This document shows, one piece after another, positions 49,101 to 61,100 of a stretch of DNA of 64,000 nucleotides (positions are counted from its first letter, which is position 1; each line of letters begins with the position of its first letter). The stretch covers positions 335,587,144 to 335,651,143 of the forward strand of contig OY821517.1 of assembly GCA_963682025.1 (NCBI GenBank), in the 5' to 3' direction. The DNA comes from Cordilura impudica. Lineage: Eukaryota > Arthropoda > Insecta > Diptera > Scathophagidae. The notes under the pieces were generated by a model. The model did not search any database and was not told the origin of the DNA. It saw only the letters and a program-made list of their open reading frames with translations. The position numbers and the translations under genes were made by a program.

Positions 49101-52100
49101 GTGACGATATGTAGTTTTCCAGAAATATTACAAACCCAGTGTAATACTTAAATAAATATGTTTTTATATAGCGTTCTGACTATTTTTCTGATACTCAATT
49201 GATATTTTTTGAAATTCATTTCATATTTTCTGAAGTAAATTTAATAATTTCTGAAACACATTTGATGTTTTCTGAAATACATTCGATATTTTCTGAAATA
49301 CATTTGATAATTTCAGAAATACATTTTTTGTCTTCTGAAATACATTTGATGTTTTCTGAAATACATTAGATAATTGCTGAAATACATTCGATGTTTTCTG
49401 AAACACATTTAAAATTTTCTGAAATATTTTAATATAAATAATTATGTAAGCTCAAGGTCTGTGTTTTTATAATTTTTTTATTTGTTAAAAAAATATATTT
49501 TCCAATATTTTTTTATATTGTAGATCCCTGATGATGCTATCAAGTGGGTGGCGAAATATTGGAAAATATATTTTTTTTAACAAATAAAAAAATTATAAAA
49601 ACACAGACCTTGAGCTTAAATAATTATTTATATTAAAATTACAACAAAAAGGTCGAATAACACACTTATTGAATATTTTCGGAAATATTTTTGATGGTTT
49701 CTGAAATACATTTGATAATTTCTGAAAATATTTGATGTTTTCTGAAATGCATTTGATAATTGCTGAAATAAATTTAATAACCGCTGAAATACATTTGATA
49801 TTTTCTGAAATACATTTGCTGTTTTCTGAAATACATTTGATAATTTCTGAAATACATTTGATGTTTTCTGAAATACAGTTGATATATTCCAAATATGTAA
49901 ATTTGATAATTGCTGAAATATATTTGATATTTTTAGAAATACATTTGATATTTTCTGAAATACATTCGATAATTTCTGGAACTCAATTGATATTTTCTGA
50001 AATTCAATTGATATTATCTGAAAAACAAATGATAGTTTCTGAATTTCAATTGATGCTTTCTGAAATACAATTGATTATTACTTAAAATCAAATGATGTTT
50101 TCTGAAATTCAATTGATAAGTTCTGAAAGTCAGTTGATGTTTTCTGAAATACAATTGATACTTTCTGAAACACAATTGATATTTTCTGAAAATCAATTGA
50201 TGTTTTCTGAAACACAGTTGATACTTTCTGAAATTCAATTGATGTTTTCTGAAATACAATTGGAAAAGGTGTAGTAATTAAAAAAACACCTAAGTTTATT
50301 TTCGACTTTTTCAAAGTTTTCCTAGTATTTAGCTTTTTAAACTCACAGCACATCTAGCCAAAAAAGTTCTGTCAATAGAAAATATATACTTGATATTAAA
50401 AAAAAACACTCTGTAAGTTTGTGAACATGTTAAACTCACAGTACACCTAGTGGTCAATAGCTTGAATATTTAAAATTAACGAAAAAGATTTGTGATTTTG
50501 CTAAACAGACAGCGAACTCGGCGGTTCTGCTTACTAGATACACCAATACACTTACATATACCACTCACAGATTTTCCCTTACACTGTTTTTGTGATTGTA
50601 TTATGAAATTGGATTTTACTCCCCCCTGAGCGCATAGATGTTTACACATCAAAAATTCCAGACACACTATAAAACTTTGTACAAATTTCAGGAACATCGG
50701 TCCAATAGCTTAGCCTCCTATAAGTTTCAAACAGTATCACTTTCTGAGTCGATTTAGCGATTTTCGTCCATCCGTCTGTGCGTCCGTTCGTCTGTCCGTC
50801 TGTCCGTCCGTCCGTCTGTCGGTCAATATAAACTTTGTAATTAATCTACATTAATCTATACTTTTTCGGACATATTGGGTTTTTATATGTTTATTACATC
50901 CATTTAATTGTAGTCTAAAAGTTAACCCTATAGATCAGTTCTTAGTCATATCCCCCATATGAAGCTGGTTCCCAATCTTCACTTAAATTTATCAATAAAC
51001 AAAAAAAAAAAAATTGCACAGATTTTTCTCAAATTTGGTTTGTATATGTTTTTGCAAAAAATAAATGACCTTACAAAATATTTTCAGGATCTGTCCATTT
51101 TTTGGCCTAGTCCCTATTGCATCGCATATGAACTTTTTCATATTCAAAGGCAAAAAATTAATAACAATGCCGCCTAAATTTGGTTTAAGCTTATTTTCTA
51201 TATCTAATTATTTGGACCTAAGAGATAGGGTCTCTAAACGTATGATATAAGGTATCTAGTGTCGGTTTAGAACGACTATAATATTCTTACTTGTTTTTTA
51301 TTAATTTTTTTTTCACTATTACACTTAATTTTTGGTATAGATATACTTTTTCTGACAAGTGTATGTTACTAAAATCCCATATTTAAGAAAATACAAATTT
51401 AAATCGTTTCTTTTTTCGTTAAAATTTTTGATTCAGCCTCTAAAGTCCATAAGATTTAATAATCATATTCACATAAGCTAAGACTATGCTTAGTTTTTGT
51501 TGGAAATTTATCTAAAGCTTTTATAAAAAGTTAAAGTACATCTTAAAAGAGAGTAACCCTTTTTAAAGCCACAATAACCATTTATAAAAATGTCTTAATT
51601 CATGTTAAACAAAGTTAAATATTTTAGTTAACAAAATGTCAGTTTTTATATTTGTTTGAAAAACTTTAAAAGTTTCTAAAATTCTTGTTACAATTTTTAC
51701 CCTCTTTAAAAATTTGTTGAGATTGATTTAAATATCAAACATTAAACTACTTCACAAAAATTTAAACAAAAGAATGTTTACAATAACATTGGCTTTATAG
51801 GATTATATGAATGTTTATAAATATTTTAATAATAGAGAAAAAAATCAATAGACCACCAACAAGTAGTAAACCAATATTTTGCAAACAATAGTCGTTCATA
51901 CACAAACATTTATAGTCAATTTGAATATAAATATGTAAGTGTATATGTATCATTGTTGCTTTAAATAATTAAAATATTTATTTATACTCTAAACATTGAG
52001 GGCCACAAACAAAAATCCTAAAACAAATACAGTAACGGAAACCCAGCGACCGACGAACCAAACACATTATTACAAACATGATGAACGAGAAACACGAACG

Positions 52101-55100
52101 AAAAAACTTATTGACTTTTATCTCAAACTACTGTGCCACAAATAAACATGCAAAAAAGTGAAATAAAATATATAACAATAAGGATAGACAAACAAGCAGA
52201 CAGATGGACGGACAGACGGCCAGAGAAATGGAGTGATAGCTAGAGCAGAGTTAATAAATGTTAAGTGTATAAAAACTACAGACTACGGTACAGAAAACAA
52301 GAAAAATAATAAATGTGACTTTTTGTTTTGTGGAAAAATTCTCTACTTTCTCAATTGAATCCCCCCTTTCTTGGGATCGCAAATAACGGTTTTGAAATAT
52401 CAATTTTGTTTTATTTTATGATGGGTGACATTTTTATTGCTGAGAAGTCAATATTGATAGGAAATTACTTCAGTAGGCCAGAAAAGAAACAAAAAAAGAA
52501 AAACTGTAAGTAGCATAACAAAAAAAAATAAAAACCAGTAAGAAAATTAAAGTCGGTCTAGACCGACTATACGATACCCTGTAGCAGGCGTATAGAGATC
52601 CTATATCTTAGGTCCAACTAATTAGATATAGTAAATAAGCATAAAGCAAAATTGAGTGTCATTGTTATTAAGTTTTTTGCTTTCGGATATGAAAAAGTTC
52701 ATGTAAGATGCTACATTTATATGGCGCCTAGGTCCATATAATGGACACATCCTGATCATATTTGGTAAAGGCACTTATTTTTTGCAAAAAATACAAACCA
52801 AAGTTGAGAAAAAATCTGTGCAATATTTTTAATTTTTGATAGATATAAATGAAGATCGGGAAGCAACTTCATATGGGGCTATGACTAAGAACACTATGCA
52901 ACAAAATTAAAACTTTGTTCTCCCACCTAAGGCAAATATGTATATTTTTAATCTTTGTTGCCAAGGTATAAACGCACGATAAATAAAAAGTCGAAGTTAG
53001 CACTTGTTTTTTTAATAACTATATTCTTGATTTTTAACAAAAACAATGAATTAGAATATTTACAATGGTTTGAAAGATTCCGATCGCTTGGATTTTTGGC
53101 TTTTCTGGTGTAGGACGACTCCGGTGTTTCTCTAACGATGGCCCAACAATAATCGGCAAGCATAGAGGGTTCCCATTCGCCTTGGTAGCGTTTTTCAAAT
53201 GACGTGATGTCTTGATGGAATCGCCCTCAAGAAAATTTTTGGTCACTTCTACAAAGGACAACAGGGCTCCTTTTTCAACGTCGTTTAATGCTGCCAAAAA
53301 CTCTGGATCCTTTATGAGTTTCCTTATGTCCGGTTCAACAAATATGCCTTCTTTGATCTTGGCATCGCTAGGAAAAGGAATTTTTTTTCAAGTATTGAAA
53401 TCCAGGAACATTTTTGTCCATGGCCTTATCGAAGTTTTTTATTAATCCCAACTATATATGTAAATGTGGCAATATTATTTTTTTGGGATCGCCGCTCTTT
53501 CAGGCCAGTGCTCTTGAGTGTAATGTTTTGACCGATCCCTACTATCCCATTCACACAAGAAACAGCAGAATTTGGTATAGACAGTTTGGAGTCCTAAAAT
53601 CAAAGCAACTACCTTTAAATCAGCACAGATGGTCCACTGGAAGTCTTTGCAGTTTATTCTGTCTAAAACAAGTCTGATCTTTTAAATTAGCACTGTACGC
53701 TACAGGAATGGATGGAAGTTTGTTACCATTATTCAGAAGCACGGCTTTTAAACTAGTCTTAGAGGACACGATGAAAAGCCATCATTCGGAAGGAAGATGC
53801 TTATGGTCTAATTTAACAAACAGGCCGTTAATACCATTACAAAACACTAGGCTTTCCTTTTTTGAAAAAATCAAGAACAAAACTGTGACGTTTGCGATAT
53901 TTACATATGATGTCTCCGAGTTCGAGCAAATTCTACTGTTTAAGTCGTGATCCTGAAAGTTCGGGCTTTTCTTTCGATAGATTCAGATCTATAGATGGAT
54001 CATTGAGTCGTTCTTGGCTCACTGGGACTGAAGCATTGCTAATAGAAGGATCGTGAAACTCTGGATCAGAGGACGAATCCTCCGGGCTGTTTGATAATGT
54101 CTCATTGTCTAGTGATGAATGCGCTGGCAAATCCTCATAACGGAAAACAGGTTTGTCAACCGAACTCACGTCGGGATACTTAAGAGCACGTTATTTTTTT
54201 CCTCTTTTGCTTTCTGAGATCAGTGAGTCAAAAATAGCAGTCGGTAATATCGTCAGTATCCTGCAAAAACATCTCAAGTCCACTTTTTTGCGAAATGGAC
54301 TTAATGATGCAAAAGTGTCGCAAAAGTCACAGTCTATGCCCTGTAAAAAAATCCAATGTCTATTTAAAGTAGTTTTTAGTTATTGTGTCAAAACAATTTA
54401 TTCTAAATCCAAAACACCCAAATGTGTGGAGCAAAAAAGACCCAAGTGGACTTACACAAATCGCGTTTCTTTTTTTTTTTTTTTGCTACAAAAAAGCTTC
54501 AGTACTCAAATTCATAAAAAATTCACACAAAAAAAAAAAAAAAACTATTTCATAGCGTACCTAAAAATTTATTATAATGCAATTTTACAACACATTTGCT
54601 ATGATTCGCTTTGAATTTACATTTAGGGAAATTATCATTATTGAAAAATTTGAATGACAAAAGGTTAAGCTGTAAAAAAAACGAATTCCAATAAAAATTG
54701 TGATATAAATTTGTGCAATCCCAATACCTCAATAGCTTCAAAAGCAAATTCAACGGAATCAAATGGTACTTCTTGACTTATACAAATCATTTTATGATGT
54801 ACTTCTTAAATTTTAGTTTGTATTTTATGTTTGGATATTCAAGAATCAATTGCTGGATGCAGTAAACAAAACATTGAAACAGAATGGGGGGATCAAGCCT
54901 TCACCAAGATTTTTCAGACGATGACGATGACCTGGAATATTTTCCTGAAAACAACAAAAATCAAGCGATAATAATGATGAAGAAGTGGCCATGGTTTTGG
55001 AAGCACCACAACGATCTACCGCAGAAACACCCACACCAATCACTGAAAAGAAAAATGTAAGGTGGAGAAAAGCGTATCCAGAACTATGGAAAGGAAATTT

Positions 55101-58100
55101 AAAGCATGCCGATATTATACGAGGTAAGAATCCCAAGCACTCAAATTGTGAAAAATGTAGTTTCAAATGCAAAGACAAATTTACTGAAGAACAGCGATTG
55201 AAAATGTGCAAGGACTTTTGGAAGTTGCCATATCAATGCCAAAAGATTTTGTTTTAAAGTCGGTCATCGATACAAAAATACAAAGGTCCCGAGTAAGGTC
55301 TTTAATCAAAAAAGTCAACCGTAACGTATCGAGGTCATGCTTTTTAGAAACTGAAAACTCCAATGTACGGGTCTGTCGCGACTTTTTTTTGTGGAACGCT
55401 AAGTATATCATATAGCACAGTTAAAGCGGCAATTAAACATAAAGGACCAACTGGAGTTTTTTCTAAAGACGCCGAAAAGCTGCAAATAAAACATCGGATG
55501 AAGATATAACACGCATTAAGGACCTCATCGAAAGCTTCCCAACTGTAGTCTGGCTACTGCCGCAAAACTTCAAAGAGGATGTAGAGGATGTTATTTAGAT
55601 GCCAATCTGAGTGTATCAAAAGTGTATTCCTTATTTTTAGACAAATACAAGAGTGACACGTCAACAAAGCTACCTTCATTGACCACCTACAGGGAAGTTT
55701 TCGTTGAGTACTACAATTTATCGTTCTCCATTTGATTCAAAGTTTAAATTTGGATGTAATTGAACACAAATTTCTTGAAAGTGGACACAGTTACATGGAA
55801 GTTGATAGCATGTACAGTGCTATCGAAAAGCAAAAGAAGAATGTTCCAGTATATACGATTCAAAACTGGCTAACTATATTCAGACTCGCACGGTCCAAGA
55901 GACTTAAAAGCAAAGGAAATCCTTACACGCTGTCTCGACTAGCTATAATTTATGACAATGTTCATGTTCAAGTTCAGAGAAACAAAATGAGAGAAAACGC
56001 GAAGTGGGCAAATTGTGTTTAGACATTTCATTTCCAAAATGTCTTTGAACCGTAAACAACAAAAATGGGCTCTAGTACTCAATGCTTTAAAAGAGTTAAA
56101 AAACTAAAAATACAAATTAAAGAAGAAAAAATTAAAGAAAAAGCACGAGAATTTGGGCGAATCTTTTTTTTAGAATGAAATTAATAATTTCGCTTTTATT
56201 TAATTTAAGTTGCGCCATTTTAAAATACTTAAACGTCAAATTCGAATGAAACTTCAAATAAATGGCTGAGTTTATGACAGACTTTCTGTCATGGCAAAAA
56301 GTAGGATTTTTTAGTCATGACATGAACATTAGCGGTCTCCACTAGCCATTGACTTGAACATTGTCATGAATTATGGCTAGTCGAGCCACCATGTTATAAT
56401 ATAACCCAAATGCGGTATACTGATTTTCTGGATTTATCAAACTTATCGGAGATTATAAAAAACAAAAATTTGGACGAAAATGGAGATAAAGTGAACGGGT
56501 TGAAAGTAAAATCTGTTAGGTATCAAAAGATTAAACCTGGTGTGATGGAGTACAGGTATGACCACAATGAAATCTATAAAGAAATACGTGTTTTTGGTAA
56601 AGGTCGGCCCATAGATTTGAAAGAAGTAAACATCAAAATGGTGTATAAAAGCAGTCTTCATATAAGTATCGAAAAGAAAAAAGATTTACTTAATAAAAAC
56701 AAGCAAAACTACCAGAAATAAGGCCCCAGAACCCGATATAAATGATGATTCGGAACTAGATCAAGATTAAGAAATTTAAAATGAAAATCACAAACAAGCT
56801 ATTTTCATAAAAAACCCATGTCCATAAAAAAATATTTTTTAATGCAAAAAAGGCCTATGTCCAAGATCCATTTTGTTTTTGTATCAAAAAAAGTTGAATA
56901 AATTAAATTGAATAACATTTTTTGGTTTCATCTTATTTATAAATGTTTTAACTATCAGATTTGTATATCGAATTTCAAATTAAGACTACTTAATGATTTT
57001 TTCAGCGGCCATATACTTTAAATATACATTAACTCAGAAACACAATTATGTGACTTGAGATCTTTTTGCAGGATACCGACGATATGATCTTTTTGTTCAC
57101 GCCAAATGACCGGTTTCGTAAAGGGCAGCATCTCAATTTTTTTATTAGACCAATCGGTTAAAATAGTTAAAATAACACTCTTCGATATGCGCAGTGATAT
57201 ACTTTTTTTGGTCATCTGTTGTGAACTTTCAATAAACGTAACAAAACTGATCGGGTGAATTTATGCAAATGCGTGGCATTTTTGTTGTTTACTGTCTTGT
57301 GTTTCGAACACGACTGAACTTGTTTCAGTAGTTTGCTTATTTTAAAAAGTATCATAAAATGGAGAATTAACGTAAGTCATTTATTTCGATAACGGGAGCT
57401 CAACAAACGTAACTATTATTATTTTTGTGGTTAGGTCAGGGATACCAAACAAAAACAATATAAATCGCTTAGGTGGGAAAACCGTTGTTGAATAGTGGAA
57501 TTGTCCTATAGATAATTTGAATCCTATAGTAATTTAAGTCGATCTCGTAGGGGTCATTTGTATGGGGACTAGGTCTGAACATGAATCGATTTTCGCCAAA
57601 TTCAACAGCGTTTATTTTATGACAAATGGAAGCTCACATACTCAATTTCATCAAAATATATTTATATTTACGACCTGCAGTTTGATTACAAAGTTAAAAT
57701 GGACCCACAGACGGACAGACGGACGGACATCGCTAAATCGATTCAGGCAGTGATTCTAAGTTGATCGTTATAATAAAAGATTAGTTTGAAACATGAGCAA
57801 AAACTCAGTATACCTTGACCGCATAGTAGTGTAGGGTATAAACAGATTTTTTGTGGTAACCAAATTTGTAGCCAATTACGAGAGAATGCGAGTATAAAAA
57901 CTGAAATCCAAAAACAGAAGTACGACTATAATAATCAAAGACAGGACCTCCGTGAACTAAAAATTCGTATTTCAAGCCCTTTAAACATGCTTTAAATATC
58001 TTAAAATATGCATTAAAAATTAGAAGAAAATATGTAATTACAGTGACATGAAAAATGTCATCAACTTTTTATTACTTTTTAATTTTTTATTATTCCTCCA

Positions 58101-61100
58101 TAATTATAGAAAATAAAAAAAAAATTTCACATTCGGAAGTATTTTTAAATGAAAGAGCGATTTTAATAGTCCAATTTTGTTGAAAAAAAAAAATGTTTGA
58201 TAAAATTTTGTATGCGATTATTCATTCCATCAAAGCACATTTCGGCTAAACCTAATCAAAATCTTCGTTTAACCAAATTTGCAGAGATGCAGTCAGATCC
58301 AGAGAGGAAGCATTCAGATATTGGGGTGAAAATAAGAATTCCGTCACTGAAACTGCTACGTAAATAGGTGAGAACAGGCGATCAGCGCCATCGTGCTAAA
58401 GTTTTTTCTGCTGCAGTATGAGCTTTTGGTCATTTGTTAATAGAGTAAAGAATAATGCTAGTTCTGCTATCCCAACTCTAATAATGAATGACCAAATATT
58501 CACTGAGTGCGGCAAATTCATTTTCACTGCATAGCGATCAACCACTGCCTGAACTTGAAAGGATATTTTTCACTATATCCAAAATATTCTTCCGAGGTCG
58601 TGCAGTTAAAAAAGTCCTTTCGGATCTCAATGTAAATAAATCTCTGGGGCCGAATTGTATACCAGCACTGGGGCTGAAACAGTGGTCTTGGATGCTAGCT
58701 AGTATATTGGCCAACGTTTTCAGCTTATCGTACCGTGCGGGAGTCTTTCACTCTTTCTGGAAGGTTGCCAATGGCCAACCAATCCCTAAAAGGGATGAGG
58801 CTAATAACTCAGAAACTTACCATCCAATTGCAATCTACTCTGTACTCTCAAAGGTGATGGAGATTGTGATCAATTACTATCTTACCAACTATCTAGAGGC
58901 CAACTCTTTTCTTAATGATCGACAGTATGGCTTCCGTAGAAATTGTTGTATGGGAAACACCATTTTAAAAGATATTTTGGTCCTAAACCCATAAATACTC
59001 GGTTGATTACGAAACCCCTAAATTTTTTTAAGAAAGATCATCGCATTAACTTCTTTGAAATAATACTTCCTGGCTACCATAATGAATTTCAACTTTATGT
59101 ATGATGAGGCTTGGATCTATACTTACTACCCTGAAAGAACCATTTAATCCAGTGAATATCGTGCAAATACTGAAGCAAGAACGAAAGTTGTTGAAAACTC
59201 AAGGTCATGTTTATGGTTTTTATGCCTGTGCTGATGTTTGTAATTACTAGAACTATTTCACCTGGACCCACCTCTTATTTACCGATCGCCTCAGAATCAC
59301 TTTGTGGGTCGATTTAAGCGATATACATGTAACCGTCCGTCCTTCTGTCGGTCCATCTGTGTGTCCATTAGGGTGGCCCTTCATTGTATGAAGGGAAAAA
59401 AAATTTTCAAACCCTCGGTCGCACTCCCTAGATTTATGCGAATAGCAAACATAAAGTTTTGGGCCAATCAATAAACATTTAGAGGTGGCTCAACGCGATT
59501 GAAAATTTCAAGCATGTTTATATGGGATAAATATGACCTTTTTTTTTTCAGATTTTACGAAAATTTGGTTCTATAGTTTAATTTTTCCAACAAATTGTTA
59601 TATAATTCGGGATCACTATTAAATTATCTTTCAAAAAGCTATAAAACTTCAAAATCGAATAAAAACTCGCCAAGAAATAGCAAATGCTTCAGACCATATT
59701 TGTGCCAAAAAAACTAGGTCATGAAATTTGATCGCATTTTTTTAACTTTGAGAAATTGATTAAACCCATAAATTTTTTTTGGTTTCCATACTTATAAGTA
59801 TTCAGATATGAATTATTATTTTATTACCGCGTTGTTAACCTATTGCTCACTGAGACCGAAAATGGAAAATTTTTTTGATAAAATTTGGAAAACTTCTTTT
59901 TAAAGTTTTAAAAAATTTTCTTAAACAAAATCTAAAAAAATGGATCTGGCCTCTAAGGTTTTGGTAAATACATGTTACAGATTAACCATGTGAAATTTTA
60001 AGTAAATCCCTATGACCCCATAAATCCTTTTGGAATTGGGGTCACATATGACCCCAAGCTAATAAAAGAGAATTTATTAAGAAAATTTAAATATTTTGTA
60101 AGTGCTGTTGAATTCTTAGATGCGACACTTAAAATATAATAACCAAATGTGTAGAACTTCCGTTTTTAAAATTTCGGATAAATCCGAGAACGCTAACCTA
60201 TTATTTGCCAAGGCCAGCTTTGAATTTTAAGATATTTTTACATCAAAATTACCATTTTTCTCGAAATCCGCAAAAATAAAATCTTTGTTAAAAAAAAATT
60301 CTGGCGTAGAGATTTACTTAAAAATTCACACGGTTAATCTGTAACATGTATTTACCAAAACTTTAGAGGCCAGAACGATTTTTTAAAATTTCGTTTAAGA
60401 AAATGTTTTAAAACTTAAAAAAGAAGTTTTCAAAATTTTATCAAAAAAATTTCCCATCTTCGGTTTCAATGCGCAATAGGTTAACAACGTGGTAATAAAG
60501 CAATGCTTCATATCTGAATACCTATATGTATGGAAACCATAAAAAAATTATGGCATTAATCAATTTCACGAAGTTGAAAAAAATGCCATCAAATTTCATG
60601 ACCTAGTTTTTTTTTTTTGGCACAAAAGTGGTCTGGGGCATATACTATTTCTTGGCGAGCTTTTATTCGATTTTAAAGTTTTATACCTTTTTGGAAAGAT
60701 AATTTAATAGTGATCCCGAATTATATAACAATTTGTCGGAAGAATTAAACTATAGAATGAAATTTTTGTAAAATCTGAAAAAAAGTCATATTTTCCCCCA
60801 TATAAACACACTTGAAATTTTCAATCTAAATGTTTTTTGATTGTCCCAAAACTTTGTATTCTCACTTTTTTTGCTATTCGCATATTTCTAGGGGGTGCAA
60901 CCGAGAGTTTGAAAAATTTTTTTTTTATTAAGGGCCACCTAGTGTCCATGTAAGCCTTGCAATTAAACTACAGGTCGAAACTTTGAATATGTTTGGATGA
61001 AATTTAGGATATAACCTTGTGTCTACAACAGGACGAACACTGTTGAAATTTGTGACCTCGCCGTGCAAATAACCACGTCCTGAACGCCAAAAAAGGTCGT

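Larger units (their letters stand above)
52892..57497. mobile_element. 4.6-kb CACTA-like transposon with two divergent genes
   Basis: The ends are CACTATGCAACAA and the complement of CACTATTCAACAA, with a further shared block TCCCACCTAAG about 30 bases in. Both ends are flanked by GAA (52889-52891, 57498-57500). CACTA at the tip plus a 3-bp duplication is the signature of the CACTA/EnSpm (CMC) superfamily. One gene lies on the minus strand (52950-54170) and another on the plus strand (about 54890-56720), head to head with about 0.7 kb between. Both are broken. The minus-strand protein family also occurs at 1-880. Confidence 0.75.
52532..57840 (+). mobile_element. mini-me-like repeat split by the two-gene transposon
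   Basis: The left part starts AACCAGTAAGAAAATTAAAG with CGGTCTAGACCGACTATACG. The right part (57501-57840) carries GACGGACAGACGGACGGACA and ends GTAGTGTAGGGTATAA. The break falls after GGGGCTATGACTAAGAA, which is continuous in undisturbed copies such as 7271-8078. Confidence 0.75.

Noticed and set aside
49190..50275. Regular short repeats resembling a CRISPR array
   Set aside because: Units are contiguous with no unique spacers, and the host is a eukaryote.
49221..50353. Several open frames of 60-117 codons on both strands with repeated FQKxSNV or FSEIxLI units
   Set aside because: They follow from a 21-base tandem repeat without stops. All frames and both strands are open, there is no start context or homology, and units vary as in non-coding DNA.
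58995..59194. Possible transposase fragment (DEAWIY-like word)
   Set aside because: Only one short motif in one frame. Not enough to call a mariner remnant.
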